DNA of 64,000 nt from Bacteroidales bacterium (GTDB lineage: Bacteria > Bacteroidota > Bacteroidia > Bacteroidales > BM520): positions 204,062 to 268,061 of the forward strand of contig JAISNV010000001.1 of the NCBI GenBank assembly GCA_031276035.1. Reading direction: 5' to 3'. The translations under genes and the position numbers were made by a program. The notes below the pieces were generated by a model. The model had not been told where the DNA came from, searched no databases, and worked only from the letters and a program-made list of their open reading frames with translations. Below, one piece after another: positions 1-9,100 of the stretch (position 1 is its first letter; every line of letters begins with the position of its first letter).

Positions 1-2372
1 CCATCAGGGTTTTGTGTATTTAATAACAAATACGGTCCGCCTGCTGTAGTATTGTCATATGCTGAGCCATATACATCTACCGGGGCCAGAGCCGTAAATA
101 ATACTGCACCCGATCGGCTTATTTTATATAATCCTTCCCAAGGACCAACCCAGAAAGTATCATCTGAAGGATCATAAGTACAATGTCTAACACCACCATT
201 AGAAGCAGAAGTTATTGCACCAATAAATGCTCTATTTGCCAAATCCATAATATAAATTATTGCAGTCGTATTACCAGCATAAAAATAAGTGCCATCATAT
301 GTTATATCACGAACTTCACCGACACCGGAAATTGTAAAGGTTTCTATAAAATTGCCTTCCATATCATATTGTGCAAATGATCCGCTGGCATTCCATCGTG
401 ATAAGTAAATATAATTGCCATCTGTTGCTACACCTGTATATCCATTACCTGGAGCAGTTATTTCACCTACTATATCCCAAGCGGCTTTTGAGCCACCTTT
501 ATCAAGATAATCTACATTAAAACCAAAGTTAAGCGGGCCATCACCGGTATTAGATAATGTAACTGTTGCTTGACCATTAACTCCGTAACTGGTTGTTACA
601 TCAACATCAGTTGGGTTTACAGAAATAACAGGAACTGTCATTTGATAATTCTTTGTAGCACCACCAGAAACTGCAGTATAAGTTTCTGTTATTGTATTAT
701 AACCGGCAGCAGAAACTGTAACATTATAACTATATCCTACTATAGCTTCAATAGAATAGTTTCCTGTTCCGGTTGTATAAACTGTTGAAGGAGCCGGGCC
801 GCCTGTATATGCAACTAATGCGCCTTCAATAGCAGCACCGCCTGTATTCTTTGTGATTGTGCCAATAATTGTAGCTGTCTCTGGAGCAGTACAAGTATTA
901 GTATAGGTATGAAAAACTCCAGATGATGGAGCTTCACCTAATCCGCAATTATAAATTTCCATACCCCAGGCATCAGTAATTATAAAAGAGATTTCATAAT
1001 CCCATGGACTTCCTGAATACCATGAAAATGATACGTTTCCTTCAGGAATCATTAATGATTGTGTTCCAGAAACTCCATACGCTAATGTAATCGATGCATA
1101 AGTCGAATTACCGTCAACGCCAACAGTAATAGTAGAATTATTCCAACCGTCACCGTAACCGTCATGCATTTCAAAATTAATATTACACATATCACCTACT
1201 GTAATATTGCCAATACATTCACTGATAGGAATACAACCACCAGCAAATAAAGCTTTAACGCAATATGAATGTGTCCCGGATGGAACATTAGTATGATTAT
1301 ATGAAGTTGATGTAACTGTTGTTAAACTTATACCGTCAAACAGAATTTCATAACCTGTCGGACTACCTGCAGGAGCTGTCCAAGTAAGAGCAACTGAGCT
1401 TCCGGTAACATTTGCATTTAGGTTGGTAATCTTTTCACAAGGCTCATCATCACCACCAGCTTCACCAACTATAGTGAATGATTCTACAAAACGAGAATTA
1501 AAAATACCATAAGTTGTTTGAGCACCGGTTGATTTGTCTAAATGTATTAATGGAACATTCACCGGATTATTGGTTTGACGTTTTCCCCAATAAATCTCAT
1601 CTGTTTCACGGTCAATTGAAATATCCTGTATATAGTTAACACTTGCACCTAAAGTTCCAATCAAACTATAAGTGCCTACTACAACATCAAATGAACCAAA
1701 CTCAGAGGTGCCGCTTGCAACCACTTTTACAAGATAGCCATCACCTGAATTATCAATTGTTAAGTAGCATATACCGGGAACATTACCTAAACTAGTAAAA
1801 TTTCCAGTTATAAGGTCAATCTTACCGTAAGGACTACTGGTAGTATTTCCCCAAGTTGTAACATACATTAATTCATCTGCTGGATTATAAGCCATAGATA
1901 TTATATCCTGTACTCCTGTTTTGATAACAGTAAACTCTCCTGTTGAAGGATCAATAGTACCATATCTTCTAACCTCAGATAAAGTATTATAATCTACGGC
2001 ATAAATTACATCATCTACAAATTCCATTGCTTGGATCTCAACTGACGAATAAGTTGTTATTGCGGTAGCAGTGGCAACATTTCCAAGAGTTGTTTCATAC
2101 AATGTAGGAACATTACTTCCCGAATATGTGAAATAAAACAATTGAGAGCTCGCACCCTTGGGGCCTATAAAACTATCAAAAGTTGGTTCATTTGTCTGCT
2201 CTGGCATTTGCTGAAGCAATTCCGTAGGTATTCTTTTTTGCGTTTCAATTGCAACAGTATGTTTTGTAGGCTTAATTTCTTTAGCAGCTGTTTCCGCTGA
2301 TCCAAGAAATTGTGCTTGAACAAAAAGCGGAATTGTGCAAGCAAGAGTTAATAACAATAAAATTTTTCTCAT
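1..2372 (-). CDS. Modular T9SS-type adhesin, N-terminal 790 codons (C-terminus beyond window)
   Basis: The gene starts at ATG 2372 and stays open to the left edge, so the C-terminus is missing. The N-terminus (MRKILLLLTLACTIPLFVQAQ) is a clear signal peptide. Next come a propeller-like region of DxxTG blades (about residues 75-310), a fibronectin-III-like module (about 320-390), a module with the GDGWNN motif (about 400-490), a carboxypeptidase-regulatory-like beta sandwich (about 500-580), and a second propeller-like region beginning near the GGSKAAWD motif (about 630). The fn3-to-regulatory block is almost the same DNA as part of the 1662-residue gene at 6160-11148. A T9SS sorting domain is expected outside the window by analogy with its neighbours. 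The role is inferred to be surface adhesion or scaffolding; no catalytic motif was seen. Confidence 0.8.
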   Translation of the reverse strand, partial: MRKILLLLTLACTIPLFVQAQFLGSAETAAKEIKPTKHTVAIETQKRIPTELLQQMPEQTNEPTFDSFIGPKGASSQLFYFTYSGSNVPTLYETTLGNVATATAITTYSSVEIQAMEFVDDVIYAVDYNTLSEVRRYGTIDPSTGEFTVIKTGVQDIISMAYNPADELMYVTTWGNTTSSPYGKIDLITGNFTSLGNVPGICYLTIDNSGDGYLVKVVASGTSEFGSFDVVVGTYSLIGTLGASVNYIQDISIDRETDEIYWGKRQTNNPVNVPLIHLDKSTGAQTTYGIFNSRFVESFTIVGEAGGDDEPCEKITNLNANVTGSSVALTWTAPAGSPTGYEILFDGISLTTVTSTSYNHTNVPSGTHSYCVKALFAGGCIPISECIGNITVGDMCNINFEMHDGYGDGWNNSTITVGVDGNSTYASITLAYGVSGTQSLMIPEGNVSFSWYSGSPWDYEISFIITDAWGMEIYNCGLGEAPSSGVFHTYTNTCTAPETATIIGTITKNTGGAAIEGALVAYTGGPAPSTVYTTGTGNYSIEAIVGYSYNVTVSAAGYNTITETYTAVSGGATKNYQMTVPVISVNPTDVDVTTSYGVNGQATVTLSNTGDGPLNFGFNVDYLDKGGSKAAWDIVGEITAPGNGYTGVATDGNYIYLSRWNASGSFAQYDMEGNFIETFTISGVGEVRDITYDGTYFYAGNTTAIIYIMDLANRAFIGAITSASNGGVRHCTYDPSDDTFWVGPWEGLYKISRSGAVLFTALAPVDVYGSAYDNTTAGGPYLLLNTQNPD
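638..1440. repeat. Dispersed repeat copy 1 (fn3-GDGW-CarboxypepD block)
   Basis: This DNA block aligns nearly without gaps to 9508-10300. Long stretches are identical or differ only at scattered positions, for example around the ACAAGTATTAGTATAGGTATG segment present in both. The similarity is at nucleotide level, including third positions. That suggests recent duplication or gene conversion between the two adhesin genes rather than ancient homology. Confidence 0.85.
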
Positions 2373-2408
2373 AAACATTAATATTAAAGGTTAATAATTT
2401 TTAGGCTG

Positions 2409-2442
2409 CAAACATAACAATTTTTTTTGACAAAAAAACAAA
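2409..2442 (-). promoter_or_regulatory. Candidate Bacteroidetes promoter for the 1-2372 gene
   Basis: On the minus strand a TATGTTTG -7 element (2409-2416) is preceded by TTTG (2439-2442), with a 22-bp spacer, slightly longer than the usual 19-20. The surrounding CTGCAAACATAACAA text is shared with the promoter of the gene starting at 11148. Confidence 0.55.
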
Positions 2443-2546
2443 CTTCTAATTATTTATTTTAAATAAAATAAATATAGGACCGATTAAAATATTTTAAATA
2501 TTTGAATATCAATATTTTTAAATCATATATTTAACAAATACAACAA

Positions 2547-2560
2547 TCAAATTTATTTGA
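2547..2560. promoter_or_regulatory. Palindrome TCAAATTTATTTGA, copy 1
   Basis: This is an imperfect 14-bp palindrome inside the conserved string AATCAAATTTATTTGAAATA. A perfect version lies at 6043-6056. It sits 130 bp upstream of the -7 element of the next gene and 52 bp beyond the terminator of the previous one. The same spacing is seen at the second copy. It may be a regulator binding site; this is inference. Confidence 0.45.
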
Positions 2561-2610
2561 AATACCTAAAATTATGTTTGATAATAAAATATCTTACTTC
2601 TACCGATAGC

Positions 2611-2639
2611 AAAAAAGGCTATCCATAGGATAGCCTTTT
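2611..2639 (-). terminator. Intrinsic terminator after the 2671-5826 gene
   Basis: A 12-bp perfect stem (AAAAGGCTATCC 2613-2624, GGATAGCCTTTT 2628-2639) with a 3-base loop is followed on the minus strand by a T run. It lies 32 bp past the stop codon. The stem core matches the terminator at 6106-6135. Confidence 0.85.
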
Positions 2640-2670
2640 CATTAATAGAGTAAGTAATTAATTACTACAA

Positions 2671-5600
2671 TTATTGAATAACAACTTTAAATATTTCAAC
2701 ATTACCATCTGTAGTTTTTACATTAAACATATAGATACCTGAAGTATAAGAAGCAACATCAATAATATTTGTACCTTCATATTTTGCAACACATTTGCCG
2801 ATATTATTAAATACTGTTACACTTTTGATATTTTCACCTATAACCTTAATATAATTGTTAGTCGGATTGGGGTAAAGTATTATTGAATTATTAGTATTAT
2901 TGGTAATACCATCAACAATTATTTCGAAATCAATGTTTGCAGTTACTGTTGTACCCGTTTCATAAACACCTCTGACACCAGCAATATATTCGCCTTTTGC
3001 AAGACCAATAAAATCCCAATAATCATCAGTTGTTGTTCCTTGAGATTCACCATTTAGGAATATTTCATAGCTTTGAAGAGCTCTAGTTGCTTTAGGAGCT
3101 AATTTTTTCCCGCCATATATTGTGAAAATCCATAAATTCATTAACCATTCCCCCACTTCGTGACTAAGATTTCCGGAAAAAGTTGTAAAATTAAAATTGC
3201 TGTAAGAATATACGGTATAACCGCCATTCATATCACCACTAATATTAGGATAACTATAACCATCTGTACCGCTTAATGGTTCCATAAATATCCCGACTTG
3301 TTTTCCGCCTAATCCTGTAATTCCATTTAGATCAATGTCATTTTCCCATTTATCATCACCGGTTGTTTGCATGATATCAGATACATATATAATCTCATAT
3401 GCAGTCATATCAATAACATATATTTTATAATCCCAGATACCATAAGATCCCCAAGAGCTATGATGGAAATCTGTAAGCAGAAGGCTTGCATCCGGATAAT
3501 CCGACAAATCGTATATAGTTCCATAACCTACATTCAAGCCTTGGTAATATGAATTATAATTACCATTGTCGATATAATATGAAATTACATGGGATTCGCC
3601 ATGCTTCCAAGAGAAGTTTACATCAGCACCTTCTACAATTACTTCCAAACCGGAAACCTCAATCATTGTTTCAGTCATTTCAACATTTACTGTTTGTGCC
3701 GATGTTATATTCAGATCCTGACCGGTAATATTATTATAACCGTCGCAAACAACATTGTATGTGTAACTTGCCGGAGGTAATGAAAATACAATTGTACCGT
3801 TTGAAGCCGTACCGGATGTATATTGAGAGCCGTTAAGATTAATAACAACGGTAGCATTTAAAGGATTAGACAATGTATTACTAATATTAAATGTACAATT
3901 AGTAGCATTTGAACTCATTGTTACATTAATATTCACAACATCTCCAGCAACTGTAAAGCTACCGCTATAGTCATCATAACCAAATTTAGTTATTGTATAG
4001 TTATAAGATCCGTCGACAAATCTACGGGTCGCAATACCTTGTGCATTAGTAGTCAGCGTATAGTTTCCTACTGTAACAACTGCTCCTTGAATCGGATTAG
4101 AACCGTCCGTAACAGTAAAGTTAACAGGATATGTAGTAATATTACTGTTTTTTAAAATAACTAAAGTCCCATATTGCGTTACTCCATAGTCTTTTATCAA
4201 TGTAAACGCACCTGTTTGAGTATTAAACGTACCGAATTTAGCTGTATAAGTATCCGTATCAAAAGTTTGTGCATATAAAATACCCGCCTCTCTGTCAAAG
4301 CAAATATCCTGACCAAAAGCAGTTTTTATTCCCATCGGACCTATTTCAGTAAACACACCTGTAGCCGGATCAATTCTGGTTAAGGCCGAATTAGATGTAG
4401 AAACGGCATATAAATATCCGTCATCAGCCATTGTTAAGCCTCTATAGAAGGATCCGGTGGTAGAAGTACCTATAAAAGTAGGAGTAAATGTATTCATATC
4501 AAGAGAATATAGCTTAGCATAAAATGGATCAACTACCTCGGCTATATCAAAGAAATACCACGTACCGTTATCTTGATGCCAGTCATAAGCTAATCCGATA
4601 GGCCTAGGAAAACTGCTAAGAGTTCCTACGATACTAATTGAGCCATCAGGAGCAACAGTATGAATAGTTTTATCCTCGGACAATCTATAAATCGATTGTC
4701 CGTTATAATCTTCACCTGTTGGAAAGACTGAACCGAACCAAGATATATTTGAAACATCACCTGTCGTCAAATCGATTGAGCCGAAATATTCGTCAAAAAT
4801 GTTAGTTGTATAAGCATCATTTAAGTATGACCCGACAACAATGTCAATTGTTTTAGTATCATTTGAAGAATTGCCATCACCCATTAAATTAACAGTCGCT
4901 GTTAAAGTATGATTTCCTTCTGCAGGTGTCCAGCTATCCATTACAATAACAGTTGATGAATTTGATGTCAGGGAAGAGCCGTTTTTAGTACTGCTATAAC
5001 TTCCGCTTGATAAAGAAACGGACCAAGTAGTTTCAGTATTTAATCCCACATTTTTAATTGTAACCGACGGGGTTACTGTCGAACCTATCATAACGAAGGA
5101 AGCAGGAGCAATACCTATTACGGCGAGATCATGCTCTTCCTGTTCGATAACGGAAATATTATCAACAGCCCAACCATAATCCCAAATTCCATTATCACTA
5201 TAATAGAAAGCAATATACACAGTAGGTTCGCCTATATAACTCGACAAATCAATTGAAGCCGGAACCCAGTAATTAGTATTGTTAATAGAAGTATATGAAA
5301 CAAGATTTGTCCAAGTGTTACCATCTGTAGAAATTTTCACAGCGGATATACCTTGATAAAAATAAATAAAGAATTCATACTCTAATTTCGGCGCCGTAAG
5401 ATTGGAAAAATCTAATGCTGGTAATTTCATCCAGACATCACTTAAATCCGCTCCGTTACCTGCCGCATCATCATTAACATAGGCATAAGCGCTTCCATCG
5501 GGAGATGGGGGGATAGTAAAATAGGCACTACTTCCGTTTTCACCAACAGTCCAGCCATAAACAGGATGAGAACTTGTAGTAATAATATCGGGTGGTATAC

Positions 5601-5826
5601 CATCATTAAAATCATAATAAGCAATTGTAGCTTTGTTTGCATTCCCAGATTTAGAACAATCGGTGGAAGTAAATACTGCATTTTTGTGTCTAACATCACT
5701 TACAGCAGTAATACGAGTAGCACTCACTTCAGAATTTCGCGCATCTTTTTTTGTGAGTTCTTGGGCGTTAACATTAACTCCAATTAGGAGAAAGAACGCC
5801 ATTAATAAAGTAAATTCTTTTTTCAT
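2671..5826 (-). CDS. Secreted modular adhesin-like protein, T9SS type A sorting domain
   Basis: The 1051-residue protein has a signal peptide (about 1-21, ending NVNAQ). A cleaved-adhesin/choice-of-anchor-J-like beta-sandwich follows (about 67-232, with YDFNDG near the start and GWAVDNISV near the end). Then come a CARDB-like domain (about 233-335), a propeller-like region of DxxTG blades (about 338-560), and two PEGA or carboxypeptidase-regulatory-like modules (about 565-700). A further unassigned domain precedes a type A T9SS sorting domain from about residue 975 (ILYPNPTNN, then GIYMFNVKTTDG). The T9SS would export it across the outer membrane and anchor or release it. No enzymatic motif was seen. 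It lies in a tandem run of paralogues with its own terminator. The role as adhesin or scaffold is inferred. Confidence 0.85.
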   Translation of the reverse strand: MKKEFTLLMAFFLLIGVNVNAQELTKKDARNSEVSATRITAVSDVRHKNAVFTSTDCSKSGNANKATIAYYDFNDGIPPDIITTSSHPVYGWTVGENGSSAYFTIPPSPDGSAYAYVNDDAAGNGADLSDVWMKLPALDFSNLTAPKLEYEFFIYFYQGISAVKISTDGNTWTNLVSYTSINNTNYWVPASIDLSSYIGEPTVYIAFYYSDNGIWDYGWAVDNISVIEQEEHDLAVIGIAPASFVMIGSTVTPSVTIKNVGLNTETTWSVSLSSGSYSSTKNGSSLTSNSSTVIVMDSWTPAEGNHTLTATVNLMGDGNSSNDTKTIDIVVGSYLNDAYTTNIFDEYFGSIDLTTGDVSNISWFGSVFPTGEDYNGQSIYRLSEDKTIHTVAPDGSISIVGTLSSFPRPIGLAYDWHQDNGTWYFFDIAEVVDPFYAKLYSLDMNTFTPTFIGTSTTGSFYRGLTMADDGYLYAVSTSNSALTRIDPATGVFTEIGPMGIKTAFGQDICFDREAGILYAQTFDTDTYTAKFGTFNTQTGAFTLIKDYGVTQYGTLVILKNSNITTYPVNFTVTDGSNPIQGAVVTVGNYTLTTNAQGIATRRFVDGSYNYTITKFGYDDYSGSFTVAGDVVNINVTMSSNATNCTFNISNTLSNPLNATVVINLNGSQYTSGTASNGTIVFSLPPASYTYNVVCDGYNNITGQDLNITSAQTVNVEMTETMIEVSGLEVIVEGADVNFSWKHGESHVISYYIDNGNYNSYYQGLNVGYGTIYDLSDYPDASLLLTDFHHSSWGSYGIWDYKIYVIDMTAYEIIYVSDIMQTTGDDKWENDIDLNGITGLGGKQVGIFMEPLSGTDGYSYPNISGDMNGGYTVYSYSNFNFTTFSGNLSHEVGEWLMNLWIFTIYGGKKLAPKATRALQSYEIFLNGESQGTTTDDYWDFIGLAKGEYIAGVRGVYETGTTVTANIDFEIIVDGITNNTNNSIILYPNPTNNYIKVIGENIKSVTVFNNIGKCVAKYEGTNIIDVASYTSGIYMFNVKTTDGNVEIFKVVIQ

Positions 5827-5905
5827 AAGCTTTTTTTTAGTTAATAATAATAGAAAAGGTTATATATAAGCTTTAGTATTTACAATGTATAAAAATTTTG
5901 ACCGA

Positions 5906-5913
5906 CAAATGTA
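5906..5913 (-). promoter_or_regulatory. Candidate -7 element TACATTTG for the 2671-5826 gene
   Basis: A TAnnTTTG match lies 80 bp upstream of the start codon on the minus strand. No TTTG occurs at the expected -33 distance; nearby TTTG copies are too close (8-12 bp). The position relative to the upstream palindrome matches the neighbouring gene. Confidence 0.4.
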
Positions 5914-6042
5914 ATAAATTTCAAACAAATGGAATAGATTTTTGTTTATTTTATTTATCACAAAATTTAACGGCCCTTAAAACTTTCTAAATACTTATGA
6001 AAATCAATGCGTTTACATTATTTATTCTTTTAAACAAAATAA

Positions 6043-6056
6043 TCAAATATATTTGA
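6043..6056. promoter_or_regulatory. Perfect palindrome TCAAATATATTTGA, copy 2
   Basis: This is a perfect 14-bp palindrome in AATCAAATATATTTGAAATA, nearly the same as 2545-2564. It lies 129 bp upstream of the -7 element at 5906-5913 and 49 bp beyond the terminator at 6106-6135. This reproduces the arrangement of the first intergenic region. It is the main recognisable content of the 333-bp gene-free stretch 5827-6159, along with the promoter and terminator. Confidence 0.5.
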
Positions 6057-6105
6057 AATATTCAAAATAGTTCCTAAGCGTGTGTTTTTCTTATCTCCAG
6101 ATAAC

Positions 6106-6135
6106 AAAAAAGGCTATCCTAAGGATAGCCTTTTT
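6106..6135 (-). terminator. Intrinsic terminator after the 6160-11148 gene
   Basis: The stem AAAAAGGCTATCC / GGATAGCCTTTTT has a 3-base loop (6120-6122) and sits 25 bp past the stop codon. It has the same core as the terminator at 2611-2639, so the two appear to be copies. Confidence 0.85.
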
Positions 6136-6159
6136 ACTAAAATATAATCTAATTTAAGA

Positions 6160-9100
6160 TTAGTGAGCTACAACAACTTTATGTTTTTCAACAGTACCAT
6201 TAAATGTTGTTATATTTATGAAATAAACACCATTGCTATATGAAGAAACATTAATAACATTTGTATTTTCATATTTAGCAACAAGTTGTCCGATGCTGTT
6301 ATAAACAGTAATGTTAGCAATACTTTCGCCTTCTATATTAACAACGGTATTTGCCGGATTCGGATAAAGTTTAATATTTGAATAAGAATCTATACCCGAT
6401 TTATTGATAATAACATCAGCACACGCTTCATCAGACTCAAATCCTTCTTCACAAACAGCAACAACACAATATTCGTATGTTCCACTTGCCAATGAAGCAA
6501 CATTGTCAATATATTCAGACTCAGTAGGCTCAGCAGTTCCTATTAAACTACCTTCGCGATAGATATCGTATCTTATTACCGCAGGTACTTCTCCTAATTC
6601 ATATATACCTATAACATTTGGTGATTGTTGTACATTACCGAAGAAACATACTTTACCATTATATTCCGCAACGTAAGCACCACCAGCAATACTGTTACCT
6701 TGTGCTCCCGGCACATAAGTTAAACCAGGTAAGTCATTAAGAACAGCAATCGGGGTTGTGTTATATGAATTGTTACCTATTTTATATTGATAAACAACTA
6801 TCTGACATGTATTACCTGGGTCCACATCTTGAGAGAATAATAATAAATATGGTCCTCCATCGGTAACATTGTCATAACCACTACCATAAACCGAAGAAAC
6901 TGTAGGACCATTAGCTTGTATAGAACCTTGTTTACTAACACGTGCTAAGGTTGCCCAGTCTCCTACCCAAAATTCATCATAATTAGGATCATAAGTACAA
7001 TGACGAACATTAAGTGGAGTTGTTATATTAGAAACTAACACTTTATTCTCAAAATCAAGAACATTCATGGTTGTGCTACCACCACCACCATAAAAATATG
7101 TACCATCGTAAGTTAAGTCACGAATACCGGAAGCTCCAGATATTGTAAATGTTTCAATGAAAGTTCCATCCATTTGATATTTTCCAAACTGACCAGCAGT
7201 ATTCCAGAATGCAGTGTAGATATAATTTCCGTCAGTAGCAACACCTTGTTCACCACTAGCGTTTGTAGTAAAGTAATCAACTCTGTCCCATGCGGCTTTT
7301 GAACCTTTTCCTGATGGAGTCCAACTTAAAGTAACTCTATCTGTAACATTATTATGTATCCCTGCAACATCTGTTACCGGATTACAATCAGCAGGGTCTA
7401 AAGTTACATTTAAAACTTCATTATCATCTACAACAAAACCTGTTTCCGTATAAGAAGTATATCCTTCAGCAGAGAATACAACACTATAAGTACCTAACGG
7501 AACATCTATTGTATAAGAACCGTTGGCTAATGTATTTGTTGTATTAGTTGCATCAAAACGTACGTTAGCACCAGCTATATTGGCATTATTTAAAGAATTC
7601 TTCACAGTTCCTGTTACGGTTCTTTTCTTAACAGTAACATCAGCACATGCTTCATTAGTCGGTAAAGAAATACAATCATCTTCATAAACTGCTCTTACTT
7701 TGTAGCAATAATTTCCGGCAGGAGCTACATTTTCATCAGTATAATTTGTAACTGTAGGACCAACTGTAGCAAATGGGGTCATATCATTACCGTAGTAGAT
7801 ATTATAGCCAGTTAAACCTTCTGGAGGGGGAACTACTTCTTCGCTAGTAACTGTAATATCATCGAGATTTATTCTAAACTCATCAGAGCAATCAAAGTGA
7901 CGCCATGCCAAATAAACAGCTCCTGAATAAGCAGACAAATCTATAGTACGTTCGTACCATGTACCTTGGTCGTTAGTTCCTCTAATACCTTTATTTGCTA
8001 TTATGTCTTTAGTATATATATCTTCTGCATAACCCGAAGAAGATTTAGCCGTTAGAGTTTCTTCAAACAACAAAGTAAAATTACTAATATTTGTTCCTGT
8101 GGTAGAGATATAAATAGCATAGTGTTCAGCTGGATAAGCAGCATCTTGAGCATTTACCCAATATTTAACTTCACTATTATCACCGATTGTAATTTGATGT
8201 GTGATAAGCCAATTATCAGGATGTAAAGCCGCTGATAAATAGGACGCAGAAGACATAAATCCGGTTCCTGAATGTCCAGGAATAACACTAGGACTTCCTG
8301 AATTTTTAAATCCAAGCCATGCGTTACCATCTCCATCTGCATCAATGTTTAACCAACCACTTGGAAGTCCGCTCGTTCCTGTTGGGAATCCTTCAAAATC
8401 TTCAGAAAGGATAACTTCTTTAGAACCGCCTTTACCACCGTCAGGGGCTGTCCATGATAAACGTACATTATTATAATCTTCTACAGTAGCAACTAAGTTA
8501 GTTGGAGCATCGCAATCAGGAGCAGCAATTGTGAAAGTAACATCTACAATAGCTTCCCCAACATTAGGATTACTTGACTTAAAGATAGCATCAGCATAGA
8601 AAGTGCCTTCTTCTGCCCACCAGCCGTCCATTGTAAATTCAACGGTTTGCGTACCGCCGGCAGCTATTTCACCACTTGCAGGTTCCGCACTTAACCAACC
8701 AGAAGTTGTAGGAATTGCAAGAGCATTAAGTTGAGCACTTGAAGAACCTAATAATGTTAAAGTACCTTCATCAACATTTACTTTATACAATTCACCTTGA
8801 CCTGAAGTAGCATTAAATGCAGCCCAATAAACTTGGTTGTCTTCACGATCAATAGCGATATCTTGTCCGTAATTAGCATTAAACGTAGCAACAACTGCAG
8901 GGGTAGCTACACCTGTTGAAAGGTTAACTTCGTAAATAGTTTCGTCGTTTAATACAAGTACAAAGCAACGTCCACTATTATCAATAGCCATACCGCTAAC
9001 CAAACCGCCTGCATACATACCTGTTACAGCACAAACTTGTGTCGTAGCACCCGTTGTAAGGTTAAGTGTATAAATTGTTTGTGAAGCAGAATTAATAACA

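Noticed and set aside
3367-5869. Several 60-80 codon open frames opposite the adhesin genes
   Set aside because: They lie wholly or almost wholly inside long, well-supported genes on the other strand and are rich in Ile/Cys/Asn/Ser from antisense reading of repeats.
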